From Candidatus Gastranaerophilales bacterium (GTDB lineage Bacteria; Cyanobacteriota; Vampirovibrionia; Gastranaerophilales; Gastranaerophilaceae), in assembly GCA_947624265.1 (NCBI GenBank), contig CANQJQ010000002.1, positions 1 to 45,468 on the forward strand: 45,468 nucleotides of DNA, read 5' to 3'. Below, piece after piece: positions 30,513 through 39,937 of this stretch. The first letter of the stretch is position 1; each line of letters opens with the position of its first letter. The notes beneath the pieces were generated by a model that saw only the letters and a list, made by a program, of their open reading frames with translations, did no database searches and was not told the DNA's origin. The translations under genes and the position numbers were made by a program.

Positions 30513-31424
30513 TTACAAATTTTTATATTTTTTTATTACATCTTTTTTTATTTCTTCAATATTTTGATATTGAATATCATACCAATTTATGTCTTTATTA
30601 GCTTTAAACCAGCTTATCTGACGTTTTGCATACCTTCTTGTGTTTTGTTTTAAAAGTTCAATACATTCTTCAAGAGTCTTTTCATTATTAAAATAAGGTA
30701 AAAATTCCTGATATCCTATGGTAGAAGTCAGGATTTTATTATCCGGATATTTATTAAACAGGTTTTGAGCTTCCTTTAATAAACCTTTATCCATCATAGA
30801 ATCAACCCTTAAATTAATTCTTTCATATAAAAAATCCCTGTTCTCAGAGTTCAAACCTGCCCAAACCGTATTATATAAAGCCTCTTTCTTTTTTTGAGCT
30901 TTACTCATAGGTATATCTAAAGTAATACAAACTTCTAACGCTCGTATTATCTTAACTTTATTATTAGGATGAATTTTTTCGGACAACTCGTAATCAAGTT
31001 TTTTAAGCTGCTCATATAACTCCTGAACAGGCTTTAGTTCAAGCTTTTCTCTGAGTTTTTTATCGGGAGCGACTCTTGGCAAATCAAAATCCTGAAGTAA
31101 AACCCTGAAATACAAACCCGTTCCGCCTGCTATAACAGGTGTTTTGCCCCGTGTTAAGATATCTTTTATTATTTTATTTGCATCATCAGAAAAATCTGCG
31201 ACCGTATATTCCTGCGTAACATCAATAATATCTATCAGATGATGTCTTATACCTTGTTTTTCTTCTTCGGTGGGTTTAGCACTTCCTATATCAAGCTCTT
31301 TATAAATCTGTCTTGAATCTGCAGAAATTATTTCACCGTTAAGTTCTTTTGCAACTTCAAGGGCAAGTTTTGTTTTACCCGACGAACTCGGTCCTGTTAT
31401 TGCTATTATCTTTTGTTCTTTCAT
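30513..31424 (-). CDS. miaA: tRNA dimethylallyltransferase
   Basis: IIAITGPSSSGKTKLALEVAKELNGEIISADSRQIYKELDIGSAKPT...GGTGLY: MiaA signatures. Confidence 0.96.
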   Translation of the reverse strand: MKEQKIIAITGPSSSGKTKLALEVAKELNGEIISADSRQIYKELDIGSAKPTEEEKQGIRHHLIDIIDVTQEYTVADFSDDANKIIKDILTRGKTPVIAGGTGLYFRVLLQDFDLPRVAPDKKLREKLELKPVQELYEQLKKLDYELSEKIHPNNKVKIIRALEVCITLDIPMSKAQKKKEALYNTVWAGLNSENRDFLYERINLRVDSMMDKGLLKEAQNLFNKYPDNKILTSTIGYQEFLPYFNNEKTLEECIELLKQNTRRYAKRQISWFKANKDINWYDIQYQNIEEIKKDVIKKYKNL

Positions 31425-32229
31425 TATAAAAACAGAATACCAAAATTACATAAAAAGTTAAATACCAGCAAAATAAAACAATCATTACAAATAAACCGAA
31501 TACTCCCGTACCAAAAAGTAAAGATAATATATTCAATATTAAATACAAAATAAAAGTAAACAATAATATAAATACCGCGCCAAAAATGTTTTTGAAACCA
31601 AACAAAATTGTGTGTCCTAAAGCTTTAAAAATATTTTCTTTTTCAAAATTAATAACCGCCAAATACAATAATACAAAGAAATTAAGAACTGAACTAATTA
31701 TATTAATCACAACAACCCAAACGGAAAAAATAAGTTTATCGCTTACAGATACGGAATCAATAATATTAAGTAATTCCGCTTGAGAAGCAGCTTTTGTCAT
31801 TTTTTGAAATTCATATATAAAATCAGGAATACCGAAAAAATGCAGACATAACTTTATAACGCAGTACATTACGGCAAAATAAATTATTGCACTAAGGATG
31901 TATGCACCACAAGATTTAAAGAAGCCTTTACCTACACCTTCAAAAAACTTTTTAAAATTTTTTATCGATTTTAAAGCAATTTCATCTTTGGAGTCATTTT
32001 CACTATAGTCCTCCGTTGAATTTTTTATTATATAAAACCAACCCGAACTAAAAGCAATAAATAAAAGGATTATAGATACTCCAAGTACTATTTTGGGGAT
32101 AAAGAACATATTTTTTCCTGCGAGGTACGATAAAGCCGTCATAAAAATTAATAAAAACAACAATAACGGTTGTATAAGTATTAAATTATTTTTTAAAATA
32201 TTATTTGAAGTTTTTAATATGTTAAGCAT
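31375..32229 (-). CDS. Polytopic membrane protein of unknown function
   Basis: 284 aa, several TM segments; overlaps miaA by 50 nt. Confidence 0.75.
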   Translation of the reverse strand: MLNILKTSNNILKNNLILIQPLLLFLLIFMTALSYLAGKNMFFIPKIVLGVSIILLFIAFSSGWFYIIKNSTEDYSENDSKDEIALKSIKNFKKFFEGVGKGFFKSCGAYILSAIIYFAVMYCVIKLCLHFFGIPDFIYEFQKMTKAASQAELLNIIDSVSVSDKLIFSVWVVVINIISSVLNFFVLLYLAVINFEKENIFKALGHTILFGFKNIFGAVFILLFTFILYLILNILSLLFGTGVFGLFVMIVLFCWYLTFYVILVFCFYNERTKDNSNNRTEFVG

Positions 32230-32303
32230 TTAATGATTATAACATGTTTTTTCAAATTTGTTTTTGGTAAAATGTATAAAGTAAAGTACTACGGATTGGG
32301 GAA

Positions 32304-33662
32304 ATGAAAGAGAGAATAACACTTTTAGCAATAATATCTTGTTTATTGGTACTTTTATATTTCTTTCAAAACCACATGAATACGCCATGCGCATTTATGA
32401 CCATTTTAATCTTTATGGCAGTATATACAGCTTATATGCAGATAGCCTTTAAACACAAGGTAAGAAAAGCAAGAAAGCACCCTGTTGAAAAGAATTACAA
32501 TTTTACTCCATACGTAAGTGTAATGATACCTGCTCACAATGAAGCTGATGTTATTGCTTATACAATAGAAAATATAGCAAAGCTTGATTACCCGAGATAC
32601 GAAATTATTGTAATAGATGACAGAAGTACTGACGATACCTTAAAAATACTTGAAGAAGAAAGTAAAAAATATCCGAATTTAAAGTATTTTTCAAGGACAA
32701 AAGATGCATTCCCCGGCAAATCCGCTGTATTAAATGATGCTTTAAAAATAGCGAAAGGTGAAGCAATCCTTGTATTTGATGCAGATGCAAGAGTTAAAAG
32801 TGATTTTTTAAAGGAGCTTATCCCTTTTCTTGAACCTCCGCAAGTCGGAGCCGTACAGGCAAGAAAAGTTATAATAAACAGGGGGCAGAACTTCTTAACA
32901 AGATGCCAAGATAACGAGATGGCTGTAGATACGCATTTCCAAGTCGGCAGAGACTCCGTAAAAGGCGCGGTTGAACTAAGAGGGAATGGAGAACTTATTA
33001 AACGCCAAGCTCTGGAAGATGTTAACGGGTGGAATATACATACAATTACTGATGATTTGGATTTATCAACAAGAATGCAGATAAAGGGGTGGGACGTAAG
33101 ATTTTGCGCTGATATTTGCGTTTATGAGGAGGGAGTTCCTTCTTATATACCGTTATTAAAGCAAAGAAGACGCTGGATAGAAGGCAGTATAAGAAGATAT
33201 TTGGAGCATTTTTCAGATGTTTTAACTTCAAAAGATATGTCTTTAAGAGTCAGTCTTGATATGACAGCTTATATAACGGAGTTTATTCTTCCCGTATGGA
33301 TGGTATCAGAGGTGGCGATTCAATCTTTCAGATTTTTTAAAGATGACCCAAATTGGATTTTATCTTCCATGGCACTTTCCACTCTGATGTGCGGATTTTT
33401 TATTGTGGCTCTTTTTTACAGTTTAAGAAAATATGTCAAACTTAAACCCTTGGAAAATTTAAAACAATCCATACTTACCTCCATATACATAGTAGTTTTA
33501 TGGTTTCCGCTTGCAATATTTATTATATTTAAAATAATATTTATGAAAAACAATATGGATTGGAGTAAAACTCAACATGGAAATATAAAATTTAATTCCG
33601 AAAATAGTATTAAAACAGGTTATAAAGAAGAAGAAAAAGCCGAAGAATTAATAAACGCATAA
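32304..33662 (+). CDS. Membrane glycosyltransferase family 2 (processive-type)
   Basis: YVSVMIPAHNEADVI, IVIDDRSTDDT, LVFDADARV, LKQRRRWIEGSIRR (QxxRW); flanking TM segments. Confidence 0.92.
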   Translation: MKERITLLAIISCLLVLLYFFQNHMNTPCAFMTILIFMAVYTAYMQIAFKHKVRKARKHPVEKNYNFTPYVSVMIPAHNEADVIAYTIENIAKLDYPRYEIIVIDDRSTDDTLKILEEESKKYPNLKYFSRTKDAFPGKSAVLNDALKIAKGEAILVFDADARVKSDFLKELIPFLEPPQVGAVQARKVIINRGQNFLTRCQDNEMAVDTHFQVGRDSVKGAVELRGNGELIKRQALEDVNGWNIHTITDDLDLSTRMQIKGWDVRFCADICVYEEGVPSYIPLLKQRRRWIEGSIRRYLEHFSDVLTSKDMSLRVSLDMTAYITEFILPVWMVSEVAIQSFRFFKDDPNWILSSMALSTLMCGFFIVALFYSLRKYVKLKPLENLKQSILTSIYIVVLWFPLAIFIIFKIIFMKNNMDWSKTQHGNIKFNSENSIKTGYKEEEKAEELINA

Positions 33663-33680
33663 GAAGGGAGAATATATAAA

Positions 33681-34721
33681 GTGGACTTTACAGCATTAAC
33701 GGTAGATTTATTAAAATTATTAAATAATATAACGGGCAGTTACGGGCTGGCTATAATAGCTCTGACAATTATAGTAAGAGCAGCTTTATGGCCTCTTGGA
33801 ATATCTCAACAGCGGTCTATGAGGTCGATGCAGATTTTACAGCCAAAAATGAAACAAATTCAAGACAGATATAAAAACGACCCTCAAATGATGCAGCGTA
33901 AAATGATGGAATTTTATAAAGAGCATAAATTTAACCCGATGTCGGGATGTCTGCCTTTATTAATTCAAATGCCGATATTTATTTTACTGTATGCAGCATT
34001 AATCAGTCCGCAATTTATGCAGGAGGCGGGAAATTCTCATTTCTTATTTATTGACAGAATAGATAAAACCTTAAGAGGAAGCGCAGGAACTTCTTATGAT
34101 AGGGTTTTGAGCGTCAGTGCAGGCGATAAATTTGTTGTTTACAAAAAAGTTAAAGTATTTTTAGGCGAGGAAGAACTTGATAATGTAAAAATAACCTCCA
34201 AAAATGCAATTAAAATCCAAGGAGATATTACTCCGGGGCAAAACGTCGACCTTAAAATCAATCTTGATGATTTTAGTTTAAAATACAGCCAGCTTGATAA
34301 AATAACCAAAGCGGAAATTGATATACAAAATATAAAAACAAGAGAGGTAGAAACGGTTAATTTTGAGCGCAGAGGCGAGATAATGGCAGCTTCCGTGCCG
34401 ACAAATACCCCTCAAAGCCAATTTAATACGGATGTATTAGTTTTAATAGTCTTATTTGCAATTACGATGTTTGCAACTCAAAAGATTATGATGGCGCAGA
34501 ATAAAAATGCTCAGCAAGACCCAATGCAGGCACAAATGCAAAAGATGATGGGAACCATGATGCCCTTAATGATTATCTTTATGTTTGTCATTGCGCCAAT
34601 CCCCGCAGGTGTGTTGTTATATTTAGTTGTAAGCAACATAATACAAATTATTCAAACTATCGTAATTAATAAACAGCTAGAAGCAGAAGATGCAAAAAAA
34701 CCGATAGAAGCTGATAAATAA
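33681..34721 (+). CDS. yidC: Membrane protein insertase YidC/Oxa1 family (GTG start)
   Basis: GSYGLAIIALTIIVRAALWPLGISQQRSMRSMQILQPKMKQIQDRYKNDPQ...MSGCLPLLIQMPIFILLYAAL; C-terminal MMPLMIIFMFVIAPIPAGVLLYLVVSNIIQIIQ. Confidence 0.94.
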   Translation: MDFTALTVDLLKLLNNITGSYGLAIIALTIIVRAALWPLGISQQRSMRSMQILQPKMKQIQDRYKNDPQMMQRKMMEFYKEHKFNPMSGCLPLLIQMPIFILLYAALISPQFMQEAGNSHFLFIDRIDKTLRGSAGTSYDRVLSVSAGDKFVVYKKVKVFLGEEELDNVKITSKNAIKIQGDITPGQNVDLKINLDDFSLKYSQLDKITKAEIDIQNIKTREVETVNFERRGEIMAASVPTNTPQSQFNTDVLVLIVLFAITMFATQKIMMAQNKNAQQDPMQAQMQKMMGTMMPLMIIFMFVIAPIPAGVLLYLVVSNIIQIIQTIVINKQLEAEDAKKPIEADK

Positions 34722-35758
34722 TGCTTTTAGAAGAATTTAATTATGAATTACCCGAAAATTTAATTGCACAGGTGCCTGCGCAAAAGCGGGATATGTCTAA
34801 AATGCTTGTACTAGATAGAGTTAACAAGACTTTTGAGCACAAGCATTTTTGTGATATAACCCAATATCTTACGGAAAATGATTTTTTGGTTTTAAATAAT
34901 ACAAAAGTAATTCCCGCAAGACTTTATGCCAAGAAAGATACGGGTGCCGTAATTGAAATTTTTCTTGTAAGGGAAATCAAAAAAGATATATGGCTCAGCC
35001 TTATTAAGCCCTCAAGACGTGTAAAATCAGGCATGGTGCTAAAAATATCCGATGAACTCTCAGTTGAAGTATTGGATAAAGATGATGACAAGTGGCATAT
35101 AAAATTAATATATGACGGAAACTTTTACGAAATTTTGGATAGAGTAGGCAATATTCCGCTTCCGCCTTATATTGAAAGAAAAATGTCAAAAGAAGAATAT
35201 AAAAGTCTTGATTTTGAACGCTATCAAACCGTTTATGCTAAGAAAGAGGGCGCAGTTGCAGCACCGACTGCGGGACTTCATTTTACGCAAGAAATCCTTG
35301 ATAAACTTGATAAGCAGGGGACAAAACATTGTTTTATTACGTTAAATGTGGGTCTTGGCACTTTTAAACCGGTTAAATGCGAAAACATCCTTGAGCATAA
35401 AATGGATTCTGAAGCATTTGAGATAGATGAAACTGCCGCTAATGCAATAAATGAAGCAAAAGCAAAAGGGAAAAACATAGTAGCCGTCGGCACAACAAGC
35501 GTAAGAACTCTTGAAACTGTAATGAATAAATACGGTAAAATCATCCCCGTTAAAGATTCCAGCGAGCTTTTTATATATCCGGGGTACAAATTTAAAATAG
35601 TTGATAAGCTTATAACAAATTTCCACCTGCCAAAATCAACTCTTTTAATGCTTGTAAGCGCTTTTGCAACTAAAGAATATATTTTTAAAGCGTATAAAAA
35701 AGCAATTGAAAATGAATACAGATTTTACAGTTACGGCGATTGTATGTTTATAAGGTAA
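34721..35758 (+). CDS. queA: S-adenosylmethionine:tRNA ribosyltransferase-isomerase
   Basis: FNYELPENLIAQVPAQKRDMSKMLVLDR, LNNTKVIPARL, GAVAAPTAGLHFT, LITNFHLPKSTLLMLVSAFA. Confidence 0.97.
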   Translation: MLLEEFNYELPENLIAQVPAQKRDMSKMLVLDRVNKTFEHKHFCDITQYLTENDFLVLNNTKVIPARLYAKKDTGAVIEIFLVREIKKDIWLSLIKPSRRVKSGMVLKISDELSVEVLDKDDDKWHIKLIYDGNFYEILDRVGNIPLPPYIERKMSKEEYKSLDFERYQTVYAKKEGAVAAPTAGLHFTQEILDKLDKQGTKHCFITLNVGLGTFKPVKCENILEHKMDSEAFEIDETAANAINEAKAKGKNIVAVGTTSVRTLETVMNKYGKIIPVKDSSELFIYPGYKFKIVDKLITNFHLPKSTLLMLVSAFATKEYIFKAYKKAIENEYRFYSYGDCMFIR

Positions 35759-35763
35759 GGATT

Positions 35764-37821
35764 ATGTTTGTAATTTCAATACTTTTAGTATTAATATCAT
35801 CTTATTTTATTGTAAGTTCCGTATGTTCAAAAGAAGAAGATAACGCAGGATTTTTATATTTATTGCTTTGCGCCTTTTCACAGATCGTTTTATCGTTTGA
35901 AATATTATCTTTATTCAGCATTATTTCAAAAAATTCGTTTTTTATACTAAATTTAATCTTTACGGCTGTTTCTTTAATATTATTCAAAATAAGTAAACAT
36001 GGATTATACAAATTTAATTTTGAGATAAAAAAAATAAAGTTTGCTATAAAGCGGGATAAAATTTTAGGGTTTTTAACGGTTTGCTTTATTTTATTTTTAA
36101 TATTCCAACTAATAACGGCAGCTTTTTTCCCAATCACCTTTGGAGATGCGCTCAGTTACTATTTAACAAGATGCACTCATTGGATACAACAGGGTAATAT
36201 AAACCATTTTATAACTTCTGATACCAGAGAACTTATCATGCCCGTAAATATGGAGTTTTTATACATATGGAAACTGCTTTTTACAAAAAATGAAACCGGA
36301 ATTGCGTTTTTTTCGTACATCAGTTTTACGGGGCTTGTTTATATTGTTTATAACTTATTAAAAGAGCTTAATTTTTCGGTACGTCAAAGGTTATGGACAA
36401 TATTTGTAATTTCTTCATTTGCTCTTGTTGCAGTTGAAATGTATACGCCTTGTGCCGATTTATTTATAGGCATTCTGATTTTAGGCGGGATATACTTATA
36501 TTTAAAAGCCCTAAAGGATGACAATAAAACAGCCTTCTACTTTTCAACATTATCTTTTGCACTTGCGGGAGGTACAAAAACTACGGCAATTATAGCTATC
36601 CCTTCTGTTTTCTTTATTTTATGCATTATTACATATCTTTATAAAAAAGGGGAAGTAAAAAAATATTTACTTAAGTTTTGCCTTATATTTTTGATAAATT
36701 TTATAATTTTTGCATCATATAACTATATTTTAAACATTATACAATTTATGAACCCGATTACATCTTCGGAGCAAATGGAATTAAACCGATTTAGAGGCGG
36801 TTTTAGAGGATGGCTGAGTAATTTAATCAAATATTGTTTTGTTATTTTTGATACATCGGGAATAAAAGATTTTATTAATTTTAACGGATTTATAACTTAT
36901 ATTCAGTCGCTTGTTTTAAGTTTAATCGGTATAACGGATAAAACGTACACCTCGAATTATTTCAGCAGATATTTTTATTTTGATGAACAAATGACAATTA
37001 TCCGTTCATTCTTAGGGATGTCAGGATTATTAATATTTTTACCGTCTTTAATTAAATCCGTAAAAAGACTTTTTAAAAATAAATCCAAACAAAGTATTAT
37101 ACTCGGCACCCTCAGCATAAGCCTGATATTAAATCTTTTGATTTTTTCAAGAGTTATGGTATTTACAGGGTATAATATGCGCTATATTTTAACTTTCTGC
37201 GTATTTGCATTCCCCATTTGCGTATATTCTTATATTCAAAGACGCAAATTTTTTAAATACTTATTATGCTTTATAATGTTCATTTATCTTATAGGAATAG
37301 CCCATTACAAACCTGTTGCCTTTATTTATTCATATATAAGACACAAAATAAATAATCCGACCAAAGAATATACGCTTTTAGCAAATTCAGATGAAATAAT
37401 GGTATACAAATATCTAAAAGCACAAAACAAAAAAAATATAGCCTTAATAACTCAACATTTTAAAACTGCAAATTATTTTATAGAAAAACTAAGATTGGAT
37501 GGGTTCAACTTGGAAAATATACTGCTTGAAAATATAGAAGCTTATGACCTTTCAAAATATGATTATATTATAACCGATAAAGACTATTCTTTTTCCTCAT
37601 ATATTGTTAGTTTTGAGGACAGAATAAAATATCCCGATTTATTTGTAAGTGAATGCACATACTACGATTACAAACAAAACGTAATTGAAGCATTAGGCTC
37701 AAACCCGCCTGCAGGAATAAAATGCAAGGTGCCATACGATTATTTTAAGAGTAAAGGATTTTTACCCGCAGAAGATTTTGAAACTAAAACATACACAATA
37801 TTAAGCAATACGGTCAAATAA
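35764..37821 (+). CDS. Polytopic GT-C-type glycosyltransferase-like membrane protein
   Basis: Many TM segments; acidic FGDALSYYLTRCTHWIQQGNI in first extracytoplasmic loop region; start chosen at MFVISILLV downstream of queA. Confidence 0.7.
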   Translation: MFVISILLVLISSYFIVSSVCSKEEDNAGFLYLLLCAFSQIVLSFEILSLFSIISKNSFFILNLIFTAVSLILFKISKHGLYKFNFEIKKIKFAIKRDKILGFLTVCFILFLIFQLITAAFFPITFGDALSYYLTRCTHWIQQGNINHFITSDTRELIMPVNMEFLYIWKLLFTKNETGIAFFSYISFTGLVYIVYNLLKELNFSVRQRLWTIFVISSFALVAVEMYTPCADLFIGILILGGIYLYLKALKDDNKTAFYFSTLSFALAGGTKTTAIIAIPSVFFILCIITYLYKKGEVKKYLLKFCLIFLINFIIFASYNYILNIIQFMNPITSSEQMELNRFRGGFRGWLSNLIKYCFVIFDTSGIKDFINFNGFITYIQSLVLSLIGITDKTYTSNYFSRYFYFDEQMTIIRSFLGMSGLLIFLPSLIKSVKRLFKNKSKQSIILGTLSISLILNLLIFSRVMVFTGYNMRYILTFCVFAFPICVYSYIQRRKFFKYLLCFIMFIYLIGIAHYKPVAFIYSYIRHKINNPTKEYTLLANSDEIMVYKYLKAQNKKNIALITQHFKTANYFIEKLRLDGFNLENILLENIEAYDLSKYDYIITDKDYSFSSYIVSFEDRIKYPDLFVSECTYYDYKQNVIEALGSNPPAGIKCKVPYDYFKSKGFLPAEDFETKTYTILSNTVK

Positions 37822-38070
37822 AATACCTGCTTGGTTTAAATTACTTTCAAATAATGGAGCGGTACAGGAGTTAATATTAACATAAAGGTCTGTGCCGTTT
37901 TTTAATATAGGATTAGCTTCACAAGGGTTTTGTAGATTTACGCCAAAGCGCCCAGCCATATAACCTATATTTATATAATCTTCAGCATTCAATGATGTAT
38001 TATCTTTTTTAAGACGTCCTGTTTTAACAATATATTGATATCTTTGAGGAAAACCAACACAATTAATCAT
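37801..38070 (-). CDS. Hypothetical 89-aa protein
   Basis: ORF with ATG; overlaps the convergent 3' end of the previous gene by 21 nt; no recognised family. Confidence 0.5.
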   Translation of the reverse strand: MINCVGFPQRYQYIVKTGRLKKDNTSLNAEDYINIGYMAGRFGVNLQNPCEANPILKNGTDLYVNINSCTAPLFESNLNQAGILFDRIA

Positions 38071-38271
38071 TATTTTGCCCTTTTAAATTATTACAAATTT
38101 ATTTTACATTAAAATATCATACAAAAGTATGAAATTTTGTAAAAAACCTTAAAGTTTAAGTTATAATATGCCGATAGAAGGGTTATAAGATTTTGCATAA
38201 AATCATAATCTAAAATATAATGGTAGAGTAGTAAAAATTCGGAAAATCTTCACGAACTAAAAGGATATTAA

Positions 38272-39642
38272 ATGACTGAAGAGAAAAAAGATAATAAGAA
38301 TGTGTCAGTTTTTGCAAGAAGCGAGATTTCGCTTGAATCTGACCCTTTAGAGGAAATATTTGCATTAAATTTGGGTGATTTTTTATCGGAACATTTAATT
38401 TCCGATGAACTTGTTAATAAAATAAGTAAAAAGAATGTAAATAAACTGGAAAGCCTTAAAAACCAATTAAGAGAGCTTAATTCCATATATTCAATAGATA
38501 ATACCCTAAAAATACTGGGGTTCAGCAGTAAAGAAGACTATATAATATATAATGCCATAGCAAAAACGATTAAACAAATGTTTGAAATAGATGCATGCCA
38601 TATATTTTTGTCAAAAGAAAATGCCATGGGGCTTAATACTTCAAAAAATGATTTATTACTTGTAGGTTCTTCTTTAAATTTTAAAGACGATATTTACGAA
38701 GCTGAAATAGGTTATAAATTAAACGATAACAATTATGTATCAGATGCATTCCATAATAAAACCACGGTAGAAGTAAAAAATTGTCATGAGGATGAGAATT
38801 TCAGACCGATTCTTTTATTAAGCGAAGATAAAGTTACATATTATTTAGCAATTCCGATGTATAACAATATGGAAAAAGTCGGGGTAATAGTTGTAGAAAA
38901 CTACACGGAAAAATTGCTCTCGGATGAATTTAAAGAGTTGTTAAGCATTACCGCAAGATTGTTCGCAACCTCTATGAGCCTTGAAAAATTAACCATTGAA
39001 ACAGATAAACTTATAAACCAAGAGGATGTAACAGTATCTCAATTACAAAACAACCGCGCGGAATTAACCGCTTTAATCGGGGACTTAAGCACGGAACAGC
39101 AATGGTTTGTAGAAAACTTAGCCAAAGCGGTTGACGCTAAAAGCAGCTTCAAAAATAATTACTCTCATGAAGTAGCGGATTTGGCGCGTGAGATTTCCAC
39201 CTCTATAGGCTTAAACGAAAAAACAAAAGATTTAATATATTATGCGGCACTTTTAAGAAATATAGGGAAAATTACTCTGCCCGAAGAACTGTTTAATAAA
39301 AAAGAAAAATTATCACAAGAAGACTGGGAAAAACTTCAAAACCACCCGAATGTCGGCGTAAGTATTTTAATGAGCATCAATTTCTTATCTGAAGTTGTGC
39401 CGTATATCAATTATCATAAAGAGCGCTGGGACGGTACGGGTGAGCCTGAAGGTTTAAAAGGCAGAAGCATCCCGTTAGGCTCAAGAATTATTGCAATAGC
39501 AGATGCTTATAGCGCCATGGTTTCCGAAAGAAAATACAGAAATGCCATGTCTAAAGAAAAAGCACTTGAAATTATTAAAGAAGAAGCCGGCACTAAATGG
39601 GATCCCGAAATAGTTGAATATTTGGTGAATTTGAAAAAATAA
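38272..39642 (+). CDS. GAF + degenerate HD-GYP domain protein
   Basis: C-terminal YSHEVADLAREIS...YYAALLRNIGKITLPEELFNKKEKLS...HPNVGVSIL...NYHKERWDGTGEPEGLKGRSIPLGSRIIAIADAYSAM. Confidence 0.88.
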   Translation: MTEEKKDNKNVSVFARSEISLESDPLEEIFALNLGDFLSEHLISDELVNKISKKNVNKLESLKNQLRELNSIYSIDNTLKILGFSSKEDYIIYNAIAKTIKQMFEIDACHIFLSKENAMGLNTSKNDLLLVGSSLNFKDDIYEAEIGYKLNDNNYVSDAFHNKTTVEVKNCHEDENFRPILLLSEDKVTYYLAIPMYNNMEKVGVIVVENYTEKLLSDEFKELLSITARLFATSMSLEKLTIETDKLINQEDVTVSQLQNNRAELTALIGDLSTEQQWFVENLAKAVDAKSSFKNNYSHEVADLAREISTSIGLNEKTKDLIYYAALLRNIGKITLPEELFNKKEKLSQEDWEKLQNHPNVGVSILMSINFLSEVVPYINYHKERWDGTGEPEGLKGRSIPLGSRIIAIADAYSAMVSERKYRNAMSKEKALEIIKEEAGTKWDPEIVEYLVNLKK

Positions 39643-39647
39643 ATTGT

Positions 39648-39860
39648 TTATTCAAAAAAATATTTTAATTCAACGCGGTAAAATTCAGATAATTTAAATA
39701 AAGTTTTAATATTTACGGGGAATTTTCCATTTTCTAAATTGGACAAATGATCTCTTGATATGTTAATTTCCGAAGCAACATATTCTTGTGTATAGTTATT
39801 GCTTAGTCTGAGCTGTTTTAATCTTCGCCCAATCTCGTTTTGTACTTTACGAATACCCAT
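39648..39860 (-). CDS. XRE-family HTH transcriptional regulator
   Basis: RLKQLRLSNNYTQEYVASEINISRDHLSNLENGKFPVNIKTLFKLSEFY. Confidence 0.88.
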   Translation of the reverse strand: MGIRKVQNEIGRRLKQLRLSNNYTQEYVASEINISRDHLSNLENGKFPVNIKTLFKLSEFYRVELKYFFE

Positions 39861-39937
39861 TATAAAATTGTAAGATATTAGCTGTATTTTATCAGTAGAA
39901 TGTATTCTACAATATATGGCTATATCCTTTGTATTAC

